Of a DNA stretch of 64,000 bases, positions 24,332 through 36,000 are shown piece by piece. The position numbers and the translations under genes are program-made. Under the pieces are notes generated by a model. It was not told where the DNA came from. It did no database searches and saw only the letters and a program-made list of their open reading frames with translations. The DNA is taken from positions 76,001-140,000 of the forward strand of contig JAFMOC010000426.1 of the NCBI GenBank assembly GCA_019802505.1, read 5' to 3'. The stretch is from Corydoras sp. C115 (lineage: Eukaryota; Chordata; Actinopteri; Siluriformes; Callichthyidae). The stretch's first letter is position 1; every line of letters begins with the position of its first letter.

Positions 24332-24528
24332 TACACTGCGGTACAGAAAACAGAGTCGTCTGTAAGGATTAAAGGTGCAGTATGCAGCTGGGCACGTTAA
24401 AGTCATCGAACTTTCTTGGTTGAACCATCTTTAATTAGGTTAAATTAAAGCTCTGTAATTAAGCTCATTGCTGAATGAAATTAGTATTTATAACGGGGCT
24501 GTGTGTCAGGTGTGTGAGAGTCGGGGAG

Positions 24529-26791
24529 TCACTGCTGTGGAGCTGCACTCAGCGATTCAGGAGCGTCCTCAGTGCCGAGCCAGTTGATCCGGATCCCGGT
24601 GTTTCCACAGAAGGTTCTTTGAAAGTTCTGTAATAAAAAGGAATGGTGATGTTAATGTCCCCCCCTCCTGGTAACGATGTGCATTACAGTGTACTGTGGG
24701 TTCAGTCCTGCTGGGGCACTGGACCTGTTTTAGGGAGTCTCCATAAAGCCCGGTGATGTATTTGAGGTACGTGGTGGTCCACTGCAGCGTCGTGGCTTTA
24801 TCAGTGTTAGAGTAACAGAACGGCACCAGCCGGTTCAGCTCATCGCAACACAGACGGATCCTCCGCCTGAAATAAAAAACAAACAGATTCAGTGGTTTCT
24901 ACCAGACTGAACAGAGACTGAAAAAGCACCGGGATTCTTAAACAGAACCGGGCTCAGGCCTTACTCCATCACGTAGTGAGCAGTGAACGAGGGGACGAAC
25001 GAATCGGCCCCCACACAGCGGCATTAGAACATCACCTTCGCTCTCGTTCCTTGCTGTTGTGTCTCTCTCTGCGGTCACTGTCCCTGAGCGGGGGTCCCGC
25101 TCTGATTCTGGGTTTTGCTGTTGAAGCCTTGTTGTTAACTGGAATCACGTTGGCCGAGTTCTGGATGATGTTGGGTTCCAGAACCTGCAAAACTCGGGCT
25201 CCGTTTATCCTGAGTTTCTTCACAGCCTTCCCCCTGACATCATCTTGAACACAGTAAAACAAAAAAGGGAAAAGAAGATGATGAGAAAAAACTCATGTTC
25301 CCATTCTAACATACTAGCAGCCTAAGGTGAGGGGAGAACATGCAAATTCACACAAACAAACCCAGACCATCTGAATGCTGAAAACACATTACAGGTACTG
25401 TTGTATGTGATTGTAATAAACTCTTCTTCCTCTTGTGCACCTGAATGTATGCTTGTGTTTTTGTAAACACAGTTGGACTTGATTGTGAAACATAACACTG
25501 AAAAGCATTCACACAAGCGCTGAATCCACCACCTACTTTCTACGTCGGCGGCGCTGTGCTCATGACACGCGTCTGTGTGGATGATACTCGAGGATCTTAA
25601 TGCAGATTTAGCCGTCTGCTCTGAACTGCAGGTGGAGCTGAGGTTTGTCCGCATCGGATGTTTCTTTCCTTCTGGTGCCTGAGAGACGTGACTCGGTTCC
25701 TACAACGGAACCATAACACGTTCAGGACAATGGTAAGTAAGTGAAGCTTACATATAGCAGCATACACAAAAAGTGGATGACATGATGTGAACATGTGAAT
25801 GTGAAAGTTCCTCTACTGTATATGATCAGGAGAACCTAATAAAAGTTCTACCTGCAGCTCTATAGATTGCTACAGTTTGGTGTGTGAGAAGAAAAGAGTC
25901 TGTCCATTATACTGTCGTGCACATGTGCATTATTGATGTTCTTTTTCCGATCCATATTTATAATAAATTAAAATAGGTGAGCACCTGAGGAAACGTGCAA
26001 TCCACTGTTGTAGTTGTCTCGGTGGTGGACCATGTATCTGCCTGTGAATGAACTGCAACACCTGGCATGTCTGTGGACTGAGGCAGCAAAGACACGAACC
26101 TGCAGAACAGACAGCAGTTTTAATAAAATATATTTAATCAGATTTAAATCCTTCTTTAGGCCTTCACTTGTTTCTTCATAAACACTCACGTATTCAGAAC
26201 TGCGTATTCAGTCTCATGTTGTCTGTTTACATCGCGCGAGCCGCCGCTGAACCTCTTCTCCAGTCGCACGCGTGCAGGTGGGTGGGGTCTTGAACCCAGA
26301 GAGACCCTGCGACAAACACCATGTTCACCAACTGCCTCCACCGCGCCTTTTAACTTCTTCAGGACAGAACCGGGCACCTCGCCGCACCACGTCGGCGTGG
26401 TCGGCGTCTTCCCTGCGTCGGTGCTGCCGACGTGCTCACCGCTCATTTCCTTGATTTGATCGTTACGGTCAGACTGAACAGGACATTCGGATCTGTTTTG
26501 AGACAGAGGGCTAGGACGGTTGTTTTCATGCTCATCGTCTGTTGATGGTAGATGTAGCTGATCCTCCACAGGCCCGTGGTGCTCAGCGCTCTGTGTTTCC
26601 ATGTGGGACTGAATGAGGTGCTGAAGCTGTGTGTAGTCAACCTCCGTCATTTCTATTAGATTGAAGTCAGAGGTGATGGTCTGTCCTGGATCACTTTTGG
26701 TTTGAACGGTCATCACACTCGGTGGGTCTTCTCGTGTGCACCGATCTGAGGGCACGAAAGGTGGCGTCCTGCATGTTCCTGAAGTCGTCAT
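24529..26791 (-). CDS. tcfl5: Transcription factor-like 5 (bHLH), 6 coding exons
   Basis: Coding exons on the minus strand in transcript order: 26791-26190, 26099-25985, 25699-25537, 25243-25036, 24866-24725 and 24627-24529. All borders are GT-AG with consistent phases, giving 442 residues. Exons 4 and 5 together encode the basic helix-loop-helix, about residues 347-402, starting RRERHNSKERERRR and continuing RIRLCCDELNRLVPFC and DKATTLQWTTTYLKYI, which is diagnostic for TCFL5. The last exon keeps the family's C-terminal FCGNTG block. The rest of the N-terminal half is Ser/Thr-rich and apparently disordered. TCFL5 is a nuclear factor, expressed mainly in the testis of mammals, that binds E-box-like sites. 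The ATG at 26791 sits one base after a splice acceptor preceded by a long T run, so a noncoding first exon must lie upstream. The gene converges on col9a3 and runs in tandem with dido1. Confidence 0.93.
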
Positions 26792-27255
26792 TCTAAAAAA
26801 TGTAAAAAAAAAAATTAAAAAAAAAAAAAAAGCACCTAAGGCACATTTTATTATTATGGTTCCAGTTCTTGGTAATAATGACTATATAACTATATGATGT
26901 CAGTGAAGGAGTGAGAGGAAAGAATGATTCCTTTATAAAACCTTTCGCTTGGCTCCAACATGTGTACATCTTTCAAACATCTTTCATTTTTCTTACATAA
27001 TGCACATTAATTAATCACTAAAATAAGTTTTAGTAAGTTTAAATGAATATTCAGAACAGCCTCAGGTAGATCTCATCATGAACCAGTGAGGTAAAGAAAT
27101 CACAATTAAATCTGTATATGTTTGTAAACTCTTTTTTTTTTAAAATAATAATTAGAAAATGTAAATGTGTAATTCATTATTAAAAATGTTTTTCTGATGA
27201 ACTTTCTCATCGAAATCAGTTTCCCGCCATTTCTCTGAACGCCTCGCGCAGGACA

Positions 27256-27271
27256 TGACCATATATGGTCA
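27256..27271. promoter_or_regulatory. 16-bp palindrome containing a CArG box
   Basis: The sequence TGACCATATATGGTCA reads the same on both strands. Its core CCATATATGG fits the serum response factor consensus CC(A/T)6GG exactly. It lies about 465 bases upstream of the tcfl5 coding start. Function is inferred only from the motif. Confidence 0.4.
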
Positions 27272-27604
27272 CGATCACGCAACCAAATAACCGTTACTTC
27301 AATCGAATCAACGCTAATTATCAGCGTTAATTGGCTGTGTTTCCGCGTTGTATTGCTTCTAAGTAACTATAATTAAAGGTCGGAAAATCTTAAATTGCTC
27401 CGGTAATCGTTTATAACGGAGTTACCGAGTTAAAGCACTGACAGAACCGAAAGAACGCTTCAGAACAAACCTGCTGACGACCTGCCGAAGCTCAGTGCGA
27501 TTCAACGATCACAATTAAAGACATGACATTAACAACAACAACGTTAATTAATCAGCGGCGATAGCTTTAATGATTACCGACTGCTAATTACGAAACAAGT
27601 GTAT

Positions 27605-27610
27605 CACGTG
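27605..27610. promoter_or_regulatory. Palindromic E-box (CACGTG) upstream of tcfl5
   Basis: The context TCACGTGAC is a high-affinity site for class B bHLH and bHLH-zip factors such as USF. It lies about 0.8 kb upstream of the tcfl5 ATG, in the likely promoter area. Whether tcfl5 or another factor uses it is unknown. Confidence 0.35.
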
Positions 27611-28602
27611 ACAACAAACGCTGAGCTGTGCGGTTGCCAGATCTCTTCATTATAAAAAGTCAGTCAGTCCTAACGCGTTTAACTCGGGTTGCCAGGTTTG
27701 TTCATTAATTCCACCGATGTAATTTTATATAAAAGTATAAATTTAAGTGTAAATCCAAACATTCAAGCCTCCATCACACTATAAATGGTATATTTATCAT
27801 TCAAAAGTTATTTTTTTAAAAAACATAAATCATCTTATTTGCTTTTTGTATACAGAATTATTTGTCTTCATTATAATTGTATTTATTTACTCTTCTTTTA
27901 AATATCAGGATTAAACCACTTTTGTTTTTACTTTTTATTAAACTGTAATAAGACCAGAACTAACCTTATATCATTGTGCTTGCTCCTCATGGTAAGAAGT
28001 TCTTGGGTTCGATTCTCAATGAGGGAAAGAAAAGTCATTTCCATGTAAAGTTTGCATGTTCTCCCCATGTTCACAAGTGTTCTGCACATAGGGCTCCACA
28101 CCAACCTGTTCTGACGTCAGTATGTATTTTATATATACATAGGGAACTCTGTACTTCAGGTTCAGAATGGAGTTAGAACACATTATAAAACGACAGGCTT
28201 ATGAAATTAAAAAGTGTTTAAATAAATTTACACATGTAGACTAATTAGTTTTAAAAGTAACATTAACCATAATACCACTCTGTGAATACTTTCCAATAAA
28301 TAAATATAACTCACGATAATCCATGTTTATTCTTTTAATTGAGTAATTTTCAGCAGACATGTTCTGTGCGATCCTCTGTGAAATGAACAGCTCGCAATTA
28401 AAGCTGGTTTAAATCTCTTGAAAATTCTTTTTTAAAACATTCAGAACCAAAATGTCCATCAGTATTTACATATCGTCAAAACTTCAGTTGTCTTGAACAT
28501 AAAGTATATCAGCTGGTGGTTCTGTACACGTCACAAACTGGACTGTTTTTGTAAACATAAGAACACAATTAGAATTATACCAGAACCTGGACACTGGCTC
28601 GC

Positions 28603-28608
28603 TTTAAT
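28603..28608 (-). terminator. Candidate dido1 polyadenylation signal
   Basis: ATTAAA on the minus strand lies about 270 bases after the dido1 stop. A canonical AATAAA occurs further down at 28326-28331. Either could end the transcript; neither is confirmed. Confidence 0.35.
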
Positions 28609-28874
28609 TACATTTACATGAAAATAAAGAAAAAGGCATGCAGCCGCCTTCCTGCAGACAAAACTCAACCAGAACTGGAGCGATTCGTGTCCTGCAGAAC
28701 GCTGAACGTTTCAGAACACTCTCTGGTGATGTGTTTTGAAATGATCTGGATTTTGGTTTCATATTAAATCTGAAAAGCTGTTCGCGTTTGCTTTTTAAAA
28801 GCTTCCATCTCTTCGTGTGCATTGTGGACAGAACCTTATTTTGGTCCGGTGGTTCTACCTCCTGAACTGGGGTC

Positions 28875-31800
28875 TCAGATCTGCTGTAATTCAGTTCGTC
28901 CATCGGTCCCCCTCCGTCTTTCTACACCATCCACGTTCCTTCTTTCATCCCCATAATCTCCTAATTTCTGCCATCTTGAAGGTCTGCTCCTCCTTCTTGG
29001 TCTTCGCCGTCTTCGTTTTCCTGGACTGCTGTCCTCCTGGCTGCTAGGTTCGTCTCCTTCTTCCAGATCTTGGTCCTCACTGCATCTTTGAGAGAATTCT
29101 TCCTCCCGGCCGCCGAAACTGTTAAAGTGGCCGTGCTGAGCTTCGTCACCCAGAAGATCATTTGAAGGATGACCTTGTGGCCTGTTGCTTGATATTAGCC
29201 TAGTTATCCTGGGGTTGGGCATCCTCATTGGTCCACAAGGAGGCGTCGGAAGTAAAGGACCCGAGAGACGCAAAGGACGAATTTCGAGCTTCCTGTCTGG
29301 CCTATCAAATCGTGGTTGCAGAGGTGCCTGTGGCCTTGGTATGTGTCTCGAGATTGGTGGCGTCATCCTTGTTATACGAGGTTCACCTGGGTTTCCCTCA
29401 AAGAACTCGTTATTCTGCGGTGAGGATAATCGCTGGCCTTGAAAACGAGGGGGTGGGGGCCTCAGTCGCCTCACATTCTGATTTGGGTTCGAACACGGAC
29501 CTTCAAATTGAGCACTACCATCTTCAAACCCGTCAGATCTCACATGACGAGGCCCGCCTTGTTCCCGAGCATGAAAATTGGGAACATTTTGAGGTCCTCT
29601 TTCTGAAAAGTGAGGACCGTTGTTCGAGCTGTGTGAGGGATGAGCAGCGTAAACAGGACCGCACTTACGGATGAGGTGGGGGGGCAGACTCCTGTGGAAG
29701 GGTTCTTCCTCGGCATCTGGGAAACTCTCATCTGGAAACTCACATTGTGGTTGTTCTTCAGATTGTTCATGCAAAAAGTATCTGTTAGCTGTAAATGGTG
29801 GAGATGAATCAGCGTCTTGGTTTGTAATGTCATCTCTGCCCCTGAACATCCTTCTACCAAATGGTGGAGGAGGAACTCTGGGGTGGCGAATATCTGAAAT
29901 GGGTTCTTTGTTACCTTGAAATGGGTCATTAATGCTTCCGGGCTCATTAAAGTCTGAAAATCCATCGTGTTCCTGCTCAAACTCCATTGGGGGTGGACCT
30001 TCAAACGAGCCGGGGTTACCTCTTGCTCCTAGATTGTGGGGCCTTGAGGTTTCAGACCTTTCTGGTACAAAAGGTGAGTCCCTTGGGACAAAGTCTGGAG
30101 ACATCTCCAAATCATTATGCATTCTTTGTCTTGGAAACCGTGGACCAACATCCCTTATGCTTGGGTCGTGAGACCGCCCTGAAGGAGGGTATACCCTTTG
30201 TCTTGGACTCCTCATATCAGAAGAACCATCAACAATATTCTCAAATAAACTTGGTATTCGAAGCCTTTTCCCAGAAGACATATGATCACGTTCTTCAGAT
30301 CTTTGTCTTGAGACCCTTGAGACATTTTCTGGCTCTGAATCCTCATATGGCCTCGGTCTCGGCACCAACGGAGCAGCCGTCATTGGGCCACAGTCTGGTA
30401 CTGGCCCAGGATCAGATAACCTTAGTCGTGGAACCCTCGACTCACCGTCCCCTTTAATACTTGGAAGTGGACCGAGCTTATCGCGTATACCCTGCCCTGG
30501 ACATCTTGGACCAACACCAGGAGCAGTTCCACAGCTGTTGAATCGTTCAGAGAACGGAGCTTTGGGTATCCCGGGCTGCAGAACCAGATGACCTCTGGGT
30601 CCATGCTGATGTCCTCTCCACATCACGCTGGGAGTCCGTGGTCTAAACTGGTTCCTGGGATCGTTGTGGCTCAGGATGGTCTTGTCTCTGTGGAACACAG
30701 CAGCCCCTGCCACTGGGTGGGGACCTTGTGATGCGGCTTCATGCCGACGAAAACCAACCGAGTGGTCTTCAAAATCAGAAGATCCAAAATGTTCAGTTTT
30801 AAAATCGGCTGCCTTCTGGGAAGAGTCTTTATGATGGTGCATAAAATCAGACGCCTCGGAGACCGAGGGGCCTTCTGTCAGTACCTGACCGGCCTCTTCA
30901 GGTCCCTGACTTATTTGATTGGACTCACACACAGATAGTGAGGGATCGTCTGAGGGGGCGTTGTCGTTATGAGGTTTTGAGGTTTGAGGTTCACGGTCAC
31001 TCTGACAGACAGTCCCATCAGACTTCTCCTGTGGGGTCCCGTCTGTCTCGGGGTCTGGCCTGCTTTGGAGATCAGAGGTATCTGTTCCACTCTTTGGTTC
31101 CTGTTTTTGAGAAACCAGGTCCTGTGTGGGAGGAGCAGTGCTTGGTGGGTCACCTGAGTCTCCATCTTTACTGAGGGAAGGTTCAGTTTTAGGTTCTGCA
31201 GCATCTTCTTCCTGCACGGTCTGTTTTTTCTCTTCAGAAGGTTCCCTCTGTGACGGATCAGTCTGAGATTGAGGATTGGAGGTGGGTGCAGCCTGGTTCA
31301 CACCTTCTGCAGATTCAGTGCTTGGCGGTATGGACTCTGTTCTCCGTCTTGATGCCGACGACTCTTTTTGATGAGGTTGGTTCTCAGACCTCTCGGATCT
31401 TGTACTCTGACTTGAACGTGACCTGGACGAGTGACGCCGGTCTCTCCCACCGTCAGGTTTTGATGAGGTGTCTCTGTGATGGTACCGATCCCTCTGACTC
31501 GATGAAACTCTCTCTGTTCTAGAGCTGCGGCTGCGACTTTGCCTCGAGGAACGCTCAGGAGAACCCCTACCTCTTCTATGATGTCGCTCATCCGAGGACC
31601 TTCTCTCGTGGTAGGACCTACGCTCGTGTCGTGTGCTTTTAGGAGAGCTGTGACGCTCCGTCCTTGATGTCTGACCATGTCTCGTCCTGTCGGAACCTTT
31701 CGAAGGTGAATGCCGATTGCCCGTGGACATGGTACCTTCAGAAACGCCGACCTCTGTCCGGGATACAGCATGGAACTCAGAACTGGTGGATCTTCTGAGC

Positions 31801-33064
31801 GATTTGTTTTTGTAACTTGACGTCTCAGCGTCCTGCTTTACATTTGGTACAGGATCTGCAGCTGTTTCTTGGTTTTCTATTTTGGAGTAGCATTGGGCTT
31901 TGGGTTGGCTCGGTACGTTCTCGATTTTATTTAAAACTTGGTCACGATCGATATGACCGAAGCTTCCATACACTCTCGGATCTCGGCTTGAAGAACCTGC
32001 TGAGATGTCGAAGGTTTCCGTTCCCTCATCCGGTTCTCGGCCGAAACACGGCGGTGGTGACAGGAGGGCGTCGGAGACCGAGAAACAGGCCATCGAGACG
32101 CCAGCCGCTGCTCTCTGAAGACGTAGAGCCTCCTCCTGCTCTGCTAACTGACGCTTATGTTCCTCGATCTGCCGATTCAGTTCTTCTAGCATCAGCTGCT
32201 GTTTGGACAGCGATGCCGTGGAAGCGTCCTCATGTTCTACATTGGCAGAGGTATCATCGGTCAGGTAGGTCTGCATCTCCTGGAAGGCCGTTTCATCTTC
32301 TGGATCATAAGCTACATCATAACTCGTCGCAGCAGTTCCCACCGCCGGTCGAGTTGTTAAGGATTTTGTAGAATTGTTCAAGACGTCAGGATTCATTCCT
32401 AAATTGTACTCCTCCTCTGGATCATAGGGTCTGTCGTCCTCATCCTCATCCACCGGTGTGGACACATCTGGTGTAACTAACGGTGGGTGCTTTTGGTATT
32501 CCACAGCTGGATTGTACTCTTCCTCAGGGTCATATGGTCTGCTGTCATCATCCAGTTCCATCTTCTCTTCTATCCCAGTCTTTGAGATCTGCTGATACCG
32601 CTTTACAATGGGGTCAACAGGGGGCACCGGAGGCCGGGGCACCGGAGGCCAAGGCACCTCACTGACCGACGAAGAACCTGCCCCACTGGGTATCACCGTC
32701 GAACTGGAGCTTTGTTGTGTTTTACCAAACAGTGTGCTCAGAAGGGTCTGAAGAGGAGTCGAGCTGGAGGACACCCCAGCTTCCGCGGAGCTCTGGACAT
32801 TACAGGAGCTGGATCTGCTGACATGAGGAAGCTCTGAAGGTGGAGGTCCAGGAGGAGTGCTGCATATGGGTAAGGCTGGGTCATAAGGCTGCTCTTCAAC
32901 CACATGACCCCCGGGTTTAATGGGAGGGGTTTCCACTGGCGAACCCAACGGCATCTGGAGCTTCTGTCTCTTTTCATCGGTCTCTGAAGGCTGTGGACCA
33001 GGACGCTTCAGCTTCTGACAAATCGCCAAGCCTATTAACAGATTGGGGTGGTTCTGCTCGAGTC
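28875..33064 (-). CDS. dido1: dido1 terminal coding exon (DIDO3-type tail)
   Basis: A single 4,190-base exon begins after a CAACAG acceptor at 33066-33065 and runs open to a TGA at 28875-28877. It completes the last SPOC residues (GLEQNHPNLLIGLAICQK), then encodes an acidic segment with three YDPE-type repeats, a short Gln/Glu-rich heptad-like helix (EELNRQIEEHKRQLAEQEE), an Arg/Ser-rich block and a Pro/Arg/Gly-rich tail ending with a basic cluster. In mammals the exon of this kind defines the longest DIDO isoform; that this fish also makes shorter isoforms is inference. No frame breaks are seen in this exon. Confidence 0.9.
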
Positions 33065-36000
33065 CTGTTGGAGAACACGTAAATATAAAGAACAAGTCCT
33101 ACAGATTCAAAAAGATTTCAGTACAGAGTTACAATCTGTGGAACATGGTCCACGGAGGAGAACATGTGTCTAAACAGGTTGATTTAATTAATTAATTCAT
33201 TATCTTCTGCTTTATCCTCTATTAGGGTCGCGGGGGGGGGGGGGGGGGTTCCCCATGCCCATCCAGCGGAGAATGTTTCGGGCGCTGGGCAGATACACCC
33301 AGGACCGGGTGCCAATCTATCACTGGACACACACTTACACACACACTCTACATGGGGCAATTTGGAGAATTCAATTGACTTGATCCATGTTTTTGGACTG
33401 TGGGAGGAAACCGGAGAACCCGGAGGAAACCCACGCAGACACGGGGAGAACATAGAAACTCCACCCAGATGGGGATTCGAACCGGGAATCCCTAGTGCTG
33501 AGAGGAGAACATGCTAAACCACTAAGCCACCGTGCCGCCGTTGATTTAATTGGTCAATTAATTAAATTATATATAATTACTGATGTGTGAACATATTTAT
33601 AAACCTACAGCGTGCCAGCTCATTGGACCTCACCTGGACCGTCCAGTGGAAGCAGGATGGGGGGAAACGTCTGATTGGAACCCAGTGGAACCAGATACAG
33701 GTCTTTAATGTTGTTGCTGATGTTAGAAACCACGCCGAACCTCCGACGGCTGTTAAAGTACGAGAACAGAGACACGTACGCAACCTCTTCTTCATCTGAG
33801 GCAGGATAAAAGCGCATCAACGTCACCTCCTGAGGACAAACCCACAATCCATCAACAACGACGTTAAAATGTCGTTAGTAATAAAACATTAATAAAACAT
33901 CAATCCACCGTGATGTGAACCGAGCAGTGGGGAACATGACCGAGGTTCTGAACACTCCATTAACAATGTTCCATACATCTAGTAGTTTAACTGAAGTCAG
34001 CTCACCTTGGTGATGGAGGTCTTCACTTTCTCGACGTAATCCCAAACCGTCTCCGGCAATATCCGACCTCCAATATGAATGGTGTCTGGGAGTTCCTAAA
34101 ATCAGGAGAACATTCCATTCTGTAGTCCAACTGTTCCTCTACATGCTCTGTAAGTCCCCTTTGGTATGTTCTCTGATGATTAGGACCCCCACAGAGCAGG
34201 TGTTATTATAATCATCAGGTGTAATCATCCACCACCACCTCCCTCCCTCCATCCTGCATGATGTTCCTCAACCCTGTCCTCAATTTTCACTTTGAATTTA
34301 AATGAATGTGGAATATAAAGCCCAAAGCTCGGCACTCTGTGGAACCGTCTCTAACCTTTTTCAGGATTTCTGCAGGTCCTGAGATGATGCAGCCCTTTGT
34401 AACAAACTTGGCCACAGACTGCATGTTGAGGAAACCCTTCCAGAACATCTCCTGTTTGGAGAGAAACGGAGTCGTCTCACCGCCGGCGGGTGCGAGACAG
34501 CTCACTGCTCTGAGGACAGAAAGGAGAACACCGAGAATCAGCGTCCGGTGGGGGGACGAAGATCAGTCACCGACGGTGGAGACTCACCTCATACTGGAAC
34601 CGGAACTGTACAAACTGGGAACTAAAGGAACCGCCGGTTTCATCAGAATAGATTTGGGCATGGGTGGTGGAGGGGGCAGGGGTGAGGGCTGGGTGTCGGG
34701 TGGACGGGTTTCCTTCTGGAGCTCTTGGTGACTGGGTTTTGTGGGTGGAGTGGGAGGTGGTTCCACTGCGGGGGAGGGGGTGGTGGGGGTGGTATTCATG
34801 GGTGATCTGTAGGCCGCTGTCCTGGGGTCCCGTCTGGTTATGGTAACGATGGAGACAGCAGGGATCACGGGGGGAGCAAAGTCCGCCTCAGATGCCTCGG
34901 TGGAACGGTCCTCTGAGGTTGGCGAGGCGGGAGACTCCATGATGAGGGAGCCTTCTGCAGCGGGGACGGGTGGAGGCCGTGTGTCCGGAACGTCACGCGG
35001 CGTCGGTCTGTCCACGCCTTTTTCCTCCTCCTTTTGGAACGTTACGGTTTCTGGCTCTTCATCAGTCGGGACCTGACCTGTGAGTCCAGACGTTTGAAAT
35101 GAGAACACGCTCTAAAGGCTCATTTATGCTCAACGTTAAATACGGAGACGGATACGGACGGAGCCTTTTGTCCGTACTCTGCGTTCATTTCGTACGTAAT
35201 TTGCACGTTTTCTGAAAGCTTGCGGATGCGGACAGGACGGAGCAATACCACTGGAAACCGTGGGGGCAGTGCATGATGCGACCACTTCCATATGTACACG
35301 AAGAAGAAGAAAAACATGGTGGAACTTTTTGAAGACCGGTTATACGAGTGTGTGCGCATTTTAATCATTTATATGATGTTACTTCGCCGGGGCTCAGGGA
35401 CAAACAGTTACAAAGCAAAGCAAGTTATCGAACGCCCTGGCAGACATCCCAAAGTATTGGAAATGACGTTCGTCATCAATTTCCCTCATTGGGCGGACAA
35501 GTGAATCAAATTCTCCATCCAAATGTCGCGACCTGTTCAGTGGCCTCACAGAACACCGCCTCTAGAACGCTGCCTTTTCTGTCGTTTTTGCAGTTTGTAC
35601 AAAATCAAAATTTCCTCCGCCGTCGCCATGTTTGATTTTTACTCTAAACTGCCCTCTAATGGATGTAGGGTTCAACAACCATATCAACGGAGCTGACGCA
35701 AGGAAGTATGTGGGCAGTAACTGTTATAACGCATGAAACGCACGCACATTTTCGTACGCAGAGGGAGTATAAATGAGGCTTAAGCCCGCCCATCACTGAC
35801 GGGCTGTGATACGGGTATGGGGCAGAACCAGAACGTACCGGTGCATATCCTGCACTTCAGGTCGAAGAGGTGCATCCTGTGCTCCGCCGTCGTGTCCTTC
35901 AGCATGTTGCTGATCAGATCGGACACCGCCGTGCTGACCTTCCTGAGCTGAGCCGGTCTGACCCGATTGGATTGGATCGGATCCTCCTGAGGAGAAATGA

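Larger units (their letters stand above)
26793..28320. other. Intergenic region between tcfl5 5' end and dido1 3' end
   Basis: This 1.5-kb AT-rich stretch must contain the tcfl5 promoter and noncoding first exon. It holds a 16-bp perfect palindrome with a CArG-type core at 27256-27271 and a CACGTG E-box at 27605-27610. A decayed copy of the tRNA-derived SINE lies near 27975-28100. I see no protein gene. Confidence 0.45.

Noticed and set aside
35292..35504. A 70-codon open frame inside the Harbinger-like element, possibly a Myb-like remnant.
   Set aside because: Too short and without recognisable catalytic or DNA-binding residues; I cannot support a coding claim.
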